From Victivallaceae bacterium (GTDB lineage Bacteria; Verrucomicrobiota; Lentisphaeria; Victivallales; Victivallaceae), in the NCBI GenBank assembly GCA_028718375.1, contig JAQULZ010000013.1, positions 1 to 33,861 of the forward strand: a stretch of DNA of 33,861 nucleotides, read 5' to 3'. A program made the position numbers and the translations under genes. Positions within the stretch are counted from its first letter, which is position 1. Every line of letters begins with the position of its first letter. Shown here in pieces: positions 1-7,556 of this stretch. Under the pieces are notes generated by a model. The model had not been told where the DNA came from and ran no database searches. It was given only the letters and a program-made list of their open reading frames with translations.

Positions 1-361
1 CGCAGAGAAAGGCAATCCCCTGCAGATCGGCGCGGGATTGGGTACGGTCGAGGAAATTAGGGTCTTTGGAGATTTCCGGAATGATGATCGGTTTGGCGAT
101 CTGGGCGACGCGGCCGGTGATGCCTTCTCCGAAATTATACTTGCCGCGCTTGATCTCGGCTTCGCTCAAACCATGAGAAGCCTCAATGTATACGGCGTTC
201 CCGCGCCGAAGCGTTACCGTGCCGCGCTGCAAGCCGATTTCGCGATAAAGGATATCCAGGACTTCCTTCAATAATAAGGAAACGTTTTTCTGGCGTACGA
301 TAACGTGGCTGATTTGATTGAGTACTTCAATCTCCCGGTTTGGACTTTTGCCGTTTGCCAT
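1..361 (-). CDS. NifA-type sigma-54-dependent transcriptional activator, N-terminal GAF part (cut by window edge)
   Basis: The first 120 codons of a minus-strand gene that runs off the left edge; the start codon is the ATG at 361-359. The protein begins MANGKSPNREIEVLNQISHV and continues into a GAF domain of the kind at the N terminus of NifA-family activators: a helix with LLKEVLDILYREIGLQRGTV, then HGLSEAEI, then the conserved YNFGEGITGRVAQ turn and the strand KPIIIPEISKDPNFLDRT. In that family the GAF domain senses a signal and is followed by an AAA+ domain that drives RNA polymerase-sigma54 and by a C-terminal helix-turn-helix; both would lie outside the window. No strong ribosome-binding site is seen, and an in-frame GTG at 373-371 is an alternative start. 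A GAF-only or GAF-kinase protein cannot be excluded. It matters because a sigma-54-like promoter is present upstream of dnaK. Confidence 0.75.
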   Translation of the reverse strand, partial: MANGKSPNREIEVLNQISHVIVRQKNVSLLLKEVLDILYREIGLQRGTVTLRRGNAVYIEASHGLSEAEIKRGKYNFGEGITGRVAQIAKPIIIPEISKDPNFLDRTQSRADLQGIAFLC

Positions 362-394
362 TTCGGAAACCACCGTTTTTCATTCAAAACGACT

Positions 395-422
395 ACAATA
401 AGGTAAGATTTCCAACAATCAA
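395..422 (-). promoter_or_regulatory. Possible sigma-70 promoter for the NifA-type gene
   Basis: On the minus strand TTGATT (422-417), a 16-base spacer and TATTGT (400-395) lie about 35 bases before the start codon at 361. Both hexamers match the consensus at 4 of 6 positions. This is the best pair in the 137-base gap after the glycosidase gene, but it is weak. Confidence 0.25.
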
Positions 423-498
423 GCCCGGAATCGAATATAAATGCAAAATCGGTCAATTCGGCTGTAAGGCGCGCTTCGGCGTAAGAAACCGGTCTGCT

Positions 499-3291
499 TC
501 ACGATTGTTCCGCAATTGATTGGGCGTCGAGCAGCGAGACGTTCTTGCCTAAGGTAAAAGTCGTATTGGCGAGCGTTTCAGAAGACAATTCGGGCAGTAC
601 TTTGATCGGGAATTTAGCATCGATCGTCACTTCGAGAGAGTTATCGTCGAGCAGTTCCCATTCGAGCTTGATACTGCCGTATACTGTCGGCAGCAGAAGT
701 TTTACCCACCTGACGAAGTCCAGCGCCGGATTGAAATAGATGGTCGTGTAGCCGGGTTCGGCAATCCTTACCCCCGCTACTTCCCGCAGCAGGAAAACAT
801 TGGGACTGACCGTATTGCCCCGGTAAAAATCGGTGGTCGCGATTTCCGGCGCGTCCGGCCGTATCCGCCAGGCCAAGGTGGCCGGGTCGACCCGCCGCCG
901 CCAGTAATCTTTAAGGTACTCCAGTGCCCACTGCGTCTGTCCCAGGGCGAACATGGTTTCCGTGAACAGGAAATTAAAATAAGGCAAATCGCTTTGTTCC
1001 GGATGGCGGGCGAAGGGCAGCTCCAGGTTGAAGAACTTCGTGAAAATATTCTCGAATTCGGAATTTTCCGCCATCCCCGAATAGATCGCGATGAAATTGG
1101 TGAATAAGTCCGAACAATTTTCATGGTCGAGATCGCTTACCGCGAAGAGATGCTGTTCGGTATTCCAGTTGCATTCGTTTATTTTTTTGGTTACCGCTGC
1201 CGCCTGTTTGAAACACTTGAACAGGTCTTTCGGGCGATCCAGGGCCCGGTAAATTTCGCCGGCGGAAAGCAGGAAACGGCAATACAAAGCGTTTACCGTG
1301 GTGTTGAGACCATTTTCCTGGCCGGAGAAAACGTTCAGTTTGCAGGCGGATTTCAATTGTTTGTCCAAATCCTGGAACAGACCGGTCGTTTCATCGATGA
1401 GGGAAAGGAAAAGTTCAAAAATCAGCTCCAGGTGGGGCGCCATTTTTTTCAGGAAGGCCTCGTCGGCGGTGGTCTGATAATGGAACAGCAGCCAGGCGGG
1501 AAAGAGAAAGAGGTGCGAAATCTGAGAATAGACTTTGTCGCCGAGCGATATTGCCGGGATATTGCCGTTTTCAAACTGGGCCTCGGCAAAATTGCGCAGC
1601 CATACTTCCGTCAGATGGTAATCACCGAAGACGCTGGCCAGGTTACAGCTCTGAAAATAGAAATCCCCCAGCCCGCAGGCATTGAGAATGCCGGCTTCGT
1701 TCTGGCAGATGAACGAAGCCGCCCGCTGCATGACGTTGCGGCCGATTTTCCAGATGGTATTCAGGTCTTCATCGGAACACTGAAAGCTGGTGAAGTTGTG
1801 GTGACTGCGCGAAAATTCCGAAAACATCAGATCCTGAACAGTTACCTGGCCTTCGGACTTGCGTACGGAAAGCATGACGTAACAAACTTCCTCCGGTCTG
1901 AACTTAACGAACTTATTATTCCCGGCCCGGCAGATCAGCGTGTGGGTATTCCTGATGCCGTCGGCATTCAGGGGAAAATCATTATCGCCGAGGTACTGAC
2001 CGAGACTGATATCGACAATGTCGTCCTGCGAAGCGACCAGTTCCAGGGACAGGAAACCGTATTTGAGTCCTTCCAGTTTAAACAACAAATATTCTCCCCG
2101 GCCGATCGATACGGAGGATTTTACCTGGACCAATTTAAAACGGCTGTGTTGCAAGTAGCCGGAAATGTTCAGCGCATTCTGGAGAGACGGCAGATAAGCC
2201 TGGGAATTTAACCGCTCGAAGGAAATGGACGGCGTTGCTTCGCTCAGCGGCATCCGCAACGGCCCGGCGATATTCCAGCAGGCCTCCGCATCTTCCAGGG
2301 TATCCTGGTAGAGCCTGAAATCCGCCGCCGCCAGCGCCGGAAATGCCAGAGTTATCCCGACTCCGGTGCCGCTGACCTGCTGGAGCACCAGCAGGCGGTT
2401 CCAGCCGGCTTTCAGTTTTACGGTAATTTTCCCGTTGCCCGAACTGAACAGCGTATCATTTTGCCGGTTTTTAGCTTTGACCAGGGTTTTGTTGCAGAAG
2501 AACTTGTAGGGATCATCGGCGGAAACCTTTATTTCTACCGGTTGTTCCGATTCTACGAACAGGAACGTCACCGCAGCATAGACTCCGGAATCCGTAAAAA
2601 TTCCGTTGAAATCGACATGCGTTACCGCCGCGTCCGGTTCATAGTAACCTTTGGAAAGATTGGTGAAAAAATAGATTTCATCGGCGGTATTCGGCCTCAG
2701 CGGGCATATTTCCAAGCGGTCGCCGATTTCCTGGATCGGGGTAAGTTCATCCGGTTTGAACCATCTGGCATCGAAGTTTTCGGAACTTTTCATCCAGCCG
2801 AACGGATAGTTCCGGTAATCGATGGCTTCCGTCAGGCCGCGTTTGTCGCTCATCCGGCAGCGGGGACTGGTGAAATGGGCGGCTTCGAATACGTCCCAGG
2901 TCTTGTCGGTATACAGGAAGGGTTCGCGATCCAGATTCAGTTGACACCACACGCCGGGCAGTTTCAGAGCAGCAGCCGGTTTCCGGGGCGAAGTATAGGA
3001 AATTATGACCGCAATGACGTTAGTGCCCTGCTGCAAATAATATGAGATATCGTATTCATCGACGTAAGTATTACGGAGCGAATGGATTGCCCGCGGCCCG
3101 AAACCGACGAGGCGTTCATTGATGAATAACTGGTAGGAACAGTTCGCGCTGATCCAGAACTCGGCGGCGCTATGGCTGGAATCAAGCATGAATTCTTTAC
3201 GGACGAGCAGCATTGAATCGGGAATAGCGATATGAGATTTTTTCCAGATCCAGTTTCCCTGGAGCACTTCAGGCAATCTGCTATGATCCAT
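499..3291 (-). CDS. Divergent GH78 alpha-L-rhamnosidase-like glycosidase
   Basis: A 930-residue protein without a signal peptide, so probably cytoplasmic. Residues 10-135 form the beta-sandwich typical of the N terminus of GH78 proteins (WIWKKSHIAIPD, LVRKEF, YQLFINERLVGFGP, WDVFEA). A second sandwich-like segment lies around 225-320. From about 500 it enters an (alpha/alpha)6-barrel region (FQCSDEDLNTIWKIGRNVMQRA), followed by a C-terminal sheet region (PGYTTIYFNP). The acidic motif that GH78 enzymes carry at the start of the barrel, usually of the form DCPxRDERxGWxGD, appears here as NEAGILNACGLGDFYFQS (531-548). Only the final GD is clearly kept, so activity on rhamnosides is doubtful. Start chosen at ATG 3291 because GAGG lies 6 bases upstream. 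A good promoter lies upstream, so it is probably transcribed alone or with the NifA-type gene. Function beyond the fold family is not known. Confidence 0.7.
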   Translation of the reverse strand: MDHSRLPEVLQGNWIWKKSHIAIPDSMLLVRKEFMLDSSHSAAEFWISANCSYQLFINERLVGFGPRAIHSLRNTYVDEYDISYYLQQGTNVIAVIISYTSPRKPAAALKLPGVWCQLNLDREPFLYTDKTWDVFEAAHFTSPRCRMSDKRGLTEAIDYRNYPFGWMKSSENFDARWFKPDELTPIQEIGDRLEICPLRPNTADEIYFFTNLSKGYYEPDAAVTHVDFNGIFTDSGVYAAVTFLFVESEQPVEIKVSADDPYKFFCNKTLVKAKNRQNDTLFSSGNGKITVKLKAGWNRLLVLQQVSGTGVGITLAFPALAAADFRLYQDTLEDAEACWNIAGPLRMPLSEATPSISFERLNSQAYLPSLQNALNISGYLQHSRFKLVQVKSSVSIGRGEYLLFKLEGLKYGFLSLELVASQDDIVDISLGQYLGDNDFPLNADGIRNTHTLICRAGNNKFVKFRPEEVCYVMLSVRKSEGQVTVQDLMFSEFSRSHHNFTSFQCSDEDLNTIWKIGRNVMQRAASFICQNEAGILNACGLGDFYFQSCNLASVFGDYHLTEVWLRNFAEAQFENGNIPAISLGDKVYSQISHLFLFPAWLLFHYQTTADEAFLKKMAPHLELIFELFLSLIDETTGLFQDLDKQLKSACKLNVFSGQENGLNTTVNALYCRFLLSAGEIYRALDRPKDLFKCFKQAAAVTKKINECNWNTEQHLFAVSDLDHENCSDLFTNFIAIYSGMAENSEFENIFTKFFNLELPFARHPEQSDLPYFNFLFTETMFALGQTQWALEYLKDYWRRRVDPATLAWRIRPDAPEIATTDFYRGNTVSPNVFLLREVAGVRIAEPGYTTIYFNPALDFVRWVKLLLPTVYGSIKLEWELLDDNSLEVTIDAKFPIKVLPELSSETLANTTFTLGKNVSLLDAQSIAEQS

Positions 3292-3360
3292 ACCCTACCT
3301 CACGCCGGACCGCCGGAGCCGGTTGCAAATGATTTTACCGACAATGCTTTCTACTAGCTA

Positions 3361-3379
3361 CTAACAGTTTTCTAACAGT
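3361..3379. repeat. Direct repeat CTAACAGT x2, one helical turn apart
   Basis: CTAACAGT occurs at 3361-3368 and 3372-3379 with three Ts between, an 11-base period. The pair overlaps the predicted transcription start of the GH78-like gene and abuts its -10 hexamer, so it could be a tandem operator. CTACTAGCTACTA (3351-3363) next to it is also repetitive. Confidence 0.5.
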
Positions 3380-3408
3380 ACTATGGATGCTGAAAAGCCT
3401 TTTGTCAA
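3380..3408 (-). promoter_or_regulatory. Sigma-70 promoter for the GH78-like gene
   Basis: Minus strand: perfect TTGACA (3408-3403), 17-base spacer, CATAGT (3385-3380, 4 of 6). Transcription would start near 3373, about 80 bases before the ATG at 3291. Confidence 0.5.
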
Positions 3409-3446
3409 GTTCAGCGGTCATAAAAACCGGGATTTTGAAACGGTGT

Positions 3447-4139
3447 TCAGAGAAATTTTGATGCGGCATGGAGTTCCGCTATACCCTGGGCGGCGCTTTC
3501 GGGATGGCGGAAGACACTGGTGCCGGCGACTATCATGTTGCCTCCGGCCCGGGCGACGGTTTCGACAGTAGCGGCTCCGATCCCGCCGTCCGCTTCAATA
3601 TGAATCCGCAATTGCCGGCGGCGGATTTCCCGGCGCAGCGCGGTTATCTTGGGCATCAGGTCGGCCATAAAACTCTGTCCGCCGAAACCCGGTTCGACGG
3701 TCATGATTAACACCAGATCCAGGTCATCCAGGTAAGGATAAACGGTTTCCACCGGCGTTCCCGGTTTGACTGAAATCCCGGCGGTTGCACCGGCGGCCTT
3801 AATTGCCCGGATTACTTCCGCCGGATCATTGTCCGCTTCGAGGTGGAAAGTGATGTGGTCGGCCCCGTTTTCGATGAAAACCGGCGCGTATTTGAGCGGC
3901 TCGCTGAGCATCAGATGAGTATCGAAAATCAGGTTGCTGACCGGACGGAGCGATTTCAGCACGGGAGGGCCGATAGTCAGATTAGGCACGAAATGGCCGT
4001 CCATGATGTCGAGGTGCAGCAAATCCGCTCCTGCTTCCGTCACCCGTTTTATTTCGGCGTTCAGCTTGCCGAAGTCCGCCGCCAGCAGCGACGGCGCCAC
4101 CGTAATCCGGTCAATCGGTAAAGTTCTTATATTCCGCAT
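3447..4139 (-). CDS. rpe: Ribulose-phosphate 3-epimerase
   Basis: Interconverts D-ribulose 5-phosphate and D-xylulose 5-phosphate in the cytoplasm, linking the oxidative and non-oxidative pentose phosphate branches. At 230 residues it has the usual length of this TIM-barrel metalloenzyme. The family motifs are all present: APSLLAADF (15-23), HLDIMDGHFVPN with His42 and catalytic/metal Asp44, the metal His75 in DTHLM, the phosphate-loop MTVEPGFGGQ (146-155), and Asp184 in EADGGI. GAAGGA precedes the ATG at 4139 with 8-base spacing. It stands alone between two unrelated minus-strand genes, with 155 and 236 bases of separation, so it is probably its own transcript. Confidence 0.96.
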   Translation of the reverse strand: MRNIRTLPIDRITVAPSLLAADFGKLNAEIKRVTEAGADLLHLDIMDGHFVPNLTIGPPVLKSLRPVSNLIFDTHLMLSEPLKYAPVFIENGADHITFHLEADNDPAEVIRAIKAAGATAGISVKPGTPVETVYPYLDDLDLVLIMTVEPGFGGQSFMADLMPKITALRREIRRRQLRIHIEADGGIGAATVETVARAGGNMIVAGTSVFRHPESAAQGIAELHAASKFL

Positions 4140-4220
4140 AATTTTATTCCTTCAATAATATAAGGAGTCATTCAAAAATAGCTGAAACTTTCTACTGGCG
4201 TCTCAGGGGGCGCTTTCGGC

Positions 4221-4268
4221 TCCGCCGGTTCGTTACCAAGCGTTGCGGCTTTGCTCCTCACCGGCGAA
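4221..4268. repeat. Intergenic cruciform-like inverted repeat
   Basis: CGCCGGT (4223-4229) and ACCGGCG (4260-4266) form a perfect 7-base stem that extends outward to TCCGCCGGT / ACCGGCGAA with one mismatch. The loop holds a small inner stem, AAGC (4238-4241) with GCTT (4248-4251). It lies between rpe and the PstS-like gene, with no T-run, so a REP-like palindrome is more likely than a terminator. Confidence 0.5.
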
Positions 4269-4354
4269 TCCAAAATTTCTCCCCGATACCCTCAGGATAA
4301 AGTTCCGCTTATTTCTTCACCACTCCAAAGTTTTTTCTTTGAAATTTTTTTCGC

Positions 4355-4376
4355 GTATTTCGTGGGTTTCGTGGTT
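4355..4376. repeat. Interspersed TTTCGTGG repeat, copy 1
   Basis: Holds TTTCGTGGGTTTCGTGGTT (4358-4376), itself a tandem of two TTTCGTGG units. The same block plus the two preceding bases recurs exactly at 20125-20145, and a one-unit version lies inverted at 33726-33738. This copy ends on the first base of the stop codon of the PstS-like gene. Confidence 0.75.
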
Positions 4377-5182
4377 CATTGAGTGTCTTCCCTGCCGGCC
4401 AGCAGGCCGCAGCCTTCGATAAATTTAGCGGTTTTCTGATCCCGGAGCAGCCGGATGAATTCGAGGGCGGCCTGATGTTTCAGGGTATTTTTAGCTTTGT
4501 CCCGCACCGAGATCCAAATCCAATACTCCAATACCGGCTGATATTTTCCCGAACGGATGTTCGCGATGGTCGGCGCCGTTCCGTTCACGGCCAAAGCTTT
4601 AGCAGCCAAAGGCAGGTTGATGAACCCGCAGACTCCCAGAAATCCTTGCTGGCAGGAGGCCAGCACGCTGATTCCCTTGGCGTTGGAGACTTCAAAATAT
4701 CTGGCTTTGATCGCGGCTTTTTTCAGGAGTTTCCGATGCAGGGATTTTATTCCGGGCTGATCATCTTTGGCGATGGCCAGGTGAATAGCATAGGCATCGC
4801 CGCCCAGCGGCTGCCAGGTCACGGTTTCGCCGCGCAGCACTTCTCCGAGCTGTGCCCCGGTCAGATCGTTGAGCCGGTTGGCCGAATTGACCACAAACAG
4901 CGTCGGATCCAAAGCATAGCGGTAACAGTCCACCTGTAACTGCTTCCGTTGTTGACGGTCCAATTTATAACTGCTGAGGAGCAGTTGGATTTTACCCTGC
5001 CGCAACTCCCGCAGCGCGTCAACCAGCTTGGCCGCTTTGACTTCGACGTTCCGGGCGGGAGTCAGACCGAGAGTGAGGTTGCGTACGATTTTTTCCCGTC
5101 CGATCGTATCGGCGATGATCAGTTTGGCTGCCGCCGTCCACGGCAGCAGCAGTGGCAGGCAAAAAATAACCGGCAGTTTCAT
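4376..5182 (-). CDS. PstS-like periplasmic phosphate-binding protein (orphan)
   Basis: A 268-residue exported protein. Residues 1-19 are a Sec signal peptide (MKLPVIFCLPLLLPWTAAA, cleavage likely after AAA). The mature part resembles the PstS-like PBP family: LIIADTIGREKI at the start, the hinge strand DPTLFVVNSANRLNDLTGAQLGEV where substrate-binding proteins typically read 'VxxxNPxxxLT..QL', RGETVTWQPLGG, then a second-lobe segment ending in ALEFIRLLRDQ. No transporter gene (pstCAB) or phoU lies next to it, so ligand and partner are unknown; it could serve signalling or a distant transporter. The signal end TAAAKL has no lipobox cysteine. Its promoter would lie in the divergent region 5183-5370; no strong pair was found on its strand. 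Confidence 0.7.
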   Translation of the reverse strand: MKLPVIFCLPLLLPWTAAAKLIIADTIGREKIVRNLTLGLTPARNVEVKAAKLVDALRELRQGKIQLLLSSYKLDRQQRKQLQVDCYRYALDPTLFVVNSANRLNDLTGAQLGEVLRGETVTWQPLGGDAYAIHLAIAKDDQPGIKSLHRKLLKKAAIKARYFEVSNAKGISVLASCQQGFLGVCGFINLPLAAKALAVNGTAPTIANIRSGKYQPVLEYWIWISVRDKAKNTLKHQAALEFIRLLRDQKTAKFIEGCGLLAGREDTQ

Positions 5183-5282
5183 ATTTCATTCCGCAGGCTG
5201 AAGGTTATCCGTAAAATCATAAATATACCGGGAATCGTCCGGTTTTTCAAATTGCTGAAAAAATGTGTCATAAATATCCCGG

Positions 5283-5300
5283 CCGGATTGCGAAATCCGG
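5283..5300. promoter_or_regulatory. Palindrome over the -35 of the flavin/Fe-S operon promoter
   Basis: CCGGATT (5283-5289), GCGA, AATCCGG (5294-5300): a perfect 7-base dyad with a 4-base centre. The -35 hexamer TTGCGA (5288-5293) sits inside it, which suggests an operator where a dimeric regulator would block RNA polymerase. As RNA it would be a GNRA-loop hairpin, but it lies upstream of the predicted start site. Confidence 0.5.
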
Positions 5301-5316
5301 TTTATGGAAATATAGT
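5288..5316 (+). promoter_or_regulatory. Sigma-70 promoter of the flavin/Fe-S operon
   Basis: TTGCGA (5288-5293, 4 of 6), 17-base spacer, TATAGT (5311-5316, 5 of 6). Start of transcription near 5323 gives a leader of about 48 bases to the ATG at 5371. Confidence 0.55.
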
Positions 5317-5370
5317 AAGCGCTCACCGGTTGGGTTTAAGACCGGCGAAATACCGACAGGGAGGTTCTTA

Positions 5371-5823
5371 ATGGGACAAAACTACGATTATCTGAAGGCG
5401 ATCGCGCCGGAATCAAGTAATCTCATCAAGGGATTGCAGGCTGTTCAGACCCGGGAAGGTTACGTTTCTGACGCGAGCATTGTCGCTGTGGCCGATTACT
5501 TCCATACCCCGGTGGTGGAGACTGAAGGCGTCCTCTCCTTTTACGCCCAGTTCAAAAGCACCAGGCCCGGCCGCTATCAGATCTGCGTCTGCGACGGCAC
5601 CGCCTGCCATATTAAAGGCAGTCCGCTCATCAGCGAATGGATCAGTACCGAGTTGGGCATCACGGCCGGAGAAACCGATGCTGACGGTCTTTTTTCCCTG
5701 GAAACCGTTGCCTGTCTCGGCTGCTGCAGCCTGGCGCCGGTATTCAGTATCAACGGTAAGGTGTTCGGCAATCTCGACCGCAAAACCACTATCAGGATTT
5801 TGAAGGAGTACCGGAATAAATGA
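5371..5823 (+). CDS. NuoE/HydC-like [2Fe-2S] subunit of a flavin Fe-S oxidoreductase complex
   Basis: A 150-residue thioredoxin-fold ferredoxin of the NuoE/HydC/HndA family. The four cluster ligands are in the family spacing: Cys74 and Cys79 (CVCDGTACH) and Cys115 and Cys119 (CLGCCS). The N-terminal helical part (SSNLIKGLQAVQTREGYVSDASIVAVADYF) is also typical. A longer reading frame opens at 5263, but the start at ATG 5371 is chosen because AGGGAGG lies 6 bases before it and the family begins there. The stop overlaps the start of the next gene (ATGA, 5820-5823), indicating translational coupling. In relatives this subunit passes electrons to or from the FMN subunit. There are no other Nuo genes, so this is not respiratory complex I. 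Confidence 0.9.
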   Translation: MGQNYDYLKAIAPESSNLIKGLQAVQTREGYVSDASIVAVADYFHTPVVETEGVLSFYAQFKSTRPGRYQICVCDGTACHIKGSPLISEWISTELGITAGETDADGLFSLETVACLGCCSLAPVFSINGKVFGNLDRKTTIRILKEYRNK

Positions 5824-7556
5824 CGATCAGCGATAAAATCAGAAAAATAAAAATCGGCATGGCTTCCTGCGGGATCGCTGCCGGTGCCGATGGTGTCCTG
5901 GCGGTGCTGAAAGAACATGCAGATAAGATTCCGATCGACCAGGTCGGCTGCTTCGGACATTGCTATTGCGAACCGGTGGTGGAAATCGAGACCGTTGACG
6001 GCGGGTCAGTGCTTTATTCCCGGGTAAAACCCGCTCCGGAGAGCATTGCCAATATCCTGGCACTCGGCAAAGCCGGACGGTTTCAGATAAATCCGGTGCG
6101 CCAAGCCAAGGAACTGCTGAAAGTTACCCGCCTGGCTGGAGTGATCGACCCGACTTCTTATGAAGAATACGTCGAAAACGGCGGTTACGCTGCTTTGGCC
6201 AAGGCCTTGGCCATGACTCCGGCGGAGGTGGTTGACGAAGTTAAAAAATCCGGATTGCGCGGCCGTGGCGGCGGCGGTTTCCCCACCGGCATGAAATGGG
6301 GGTTCATGGCCGCCAAAACCGCTGAACAGAAAATTCTGATCTGCAACGCCGACGAAGGCGATCCGGGTGCGTTCATGGACCGGTCGCTGATGGAAAGCGT
6401 CCCGCATCAGGTGCTGGAAGGAATGCTGATCGCCGCCTACGCCACCGGCAGTACCCGGATCTTCATTTACTGCCGCGCCGAATATCCGCTGGCGATCAAA
6501 CATTTATATATCGCGATCGGTCAGATAAAACAACATAAACTGAACCTCATTGCCGGGCGGGAAATCGATATTGTGGTTAAAGAAGGAGCCGGCGCGTTTG
6601 TCTGCGGTGAAGAGACTGCGCTGATTCATTCGCTCGAAGGCAAACGCGGTACGCCGCGCTTCCGGCCGCCGTTCCCGACCGACAGCGGCTGGCAGGGCTG
6701 TCCGACCATGATCAACAATGTCGAGACGTTCGGCAACATCCCCTATCTGATCGCGGAAGGCGCAGCCAGTTATGCCGCAGTCGGTACCGCCACCAGCAAA
6801 GGCACCAAACTTTTCGCGCTGGCGGGCGACCTGGCCCATCCCGGCCTGGTTGAAGTTCCGATGGGCATTACTTTGCGTGAAATCGTGTTCGATATCGGCG
6901 GCGCCGACCCGGCGGCCACCAAAGCCGTTCAAACCGGCGGTCCCTCCGGCGGCTGTATTCCGGTGGAAAAATTCGACACTCCGGTCGATTACGATTCACT
7001 CAAGGCGCTGGGCGCGATCATGGGTTCAGGCGGAATGATCGTCATCGGCAAAAACCGCTGCATGGTCGAGACCGCGCGTTATTTCCTGGATTTCACCCAT
7101 CGGGAATCCTGCGGCAAATGCACTTTCTGCCGGGTCGGCACCAAACGCATGTTCGAGACGCTCGAACGAATCACCGCCGGAGCCGGCGTGCCGGAAGACC
7201 TGGACTTTCTGGCCGGCATGGGCCCGAAAGTCATCAAGGCCTCGCTGTGCGGACTGGGGCAGACCGCTCCCAATCCGGTACTGGCGACTTTGCGTTACTA
7301 CCGCCATGAATATGAAAACCATGTCAATAACCGGCAATGTGACGTTCTGGCCTGCGATAAACTGGTCGACATCAAACTTGATCCGGCCAAATGCGTCAAA
7401 TGCCGGCTGTGCATCAAAAATTGTCCGGTTGACGCCGTCAGCGAGGATTTCATCATCGACAATAATAAATGTACCCGGTGCAACACCTGCATCGAGGTCT
7501 GCCCCAAAGACGCGATCTGCCGGGTGAAAAAAGGCGAGGGTTTTTATCGTGAGTGA
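5820..7556 (+). CDS. NuoF/HydB-like NADH-binding FMN subunit with extra N- and C-terminal Fe-S domains
   Basis: 578 residues with the three-part layout of HydB/HndC rather than plain NuoF. Residues 10-75 form a thioredoxin-like [2Fe-2S] domain (Cys17, Cys44, Cys48, with an additional Cys50). Residues 120-500 are the NuoF core: FMN loop GLRGRGGGGFPTGMKW (145-160), NADEGDPGAFMDR (176-188), GAGAFVCGEETAL (256-268), and the [4Fe-4S] ligands Cys431, Cys434, Cys437 (ESCGKCTFCRVGT) and Cys477 (SLCGLGQTAPNPV). The C terminus (525-561) is a two-[4Fe-4S] ferredoxin with CVKCRLCIKNCP and CTRCNTCIEVCP. In HydABC-type complexes this subunit oxidises or reduces NAD(H) at FMN and is considered the bifurcating site. 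It overlaps both neighbours, so the three proteins are probably made in fixed ratio. Confidence 0.92.
   Translation: MTISDKIRKIKIGMASCGIAAGADGVLAVLKEHADKIPIDQVGCFGHCYCEPVVEIETVDGGSVLYSRVKPAPESIANILALGKAGRFQINPVRQAKELLKVTRLAGVIDPTSYEEYVENGGYAALAKALAMTPAEVVDEVKKSGLRGRGGGGFPTGMKWGFMAAKTAEQKILICNADEGDPGAFMDRSLMESVPHQVLEGMLIAAYATGSTRIFIYCRAEYPLAIKHLYIAIGQIKQHKLNLIAGREIDIVVKEGAGAFVCGEETALIHSLEGKRGTPRFRPPFPTDSGWQGCPTMINNVETFGNIPYLIAEGAASYAAVGTATSKGTKLFALAGDLAHPGLVEVPMGITLREIVFDIGGADPAATKAVQTGGPSGGCIPVEKFDTPVDYDSLKALGAIMGSGGMIVIGKNRCMVETARYFLDFTHRESCGKCTFCRVGTKRMFETLERITAGAGVPEDLDFLAGMGPKVIKASLCGLGQTAPNPVLATLRYYRHEYENHVNNRQCDVLACDKLVDIKLDPAKCVKCRLCIKNCPVDAVSEDFIIDNNKCTRCNTCIEVCPKDAICRVKKGEGFYRE

Noticed and set aside
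38-274. Plus-strand frame at the left edge
   Set aside because: Opposite a good GAF domain read on the minus strand.
1123-2211. Long plus-strand open frame (362 codons) inside the GH78-like gene
   Set aside because: Antisense shadow of a gene with clear domain content; no ribosome-binding site and no family resemblance.
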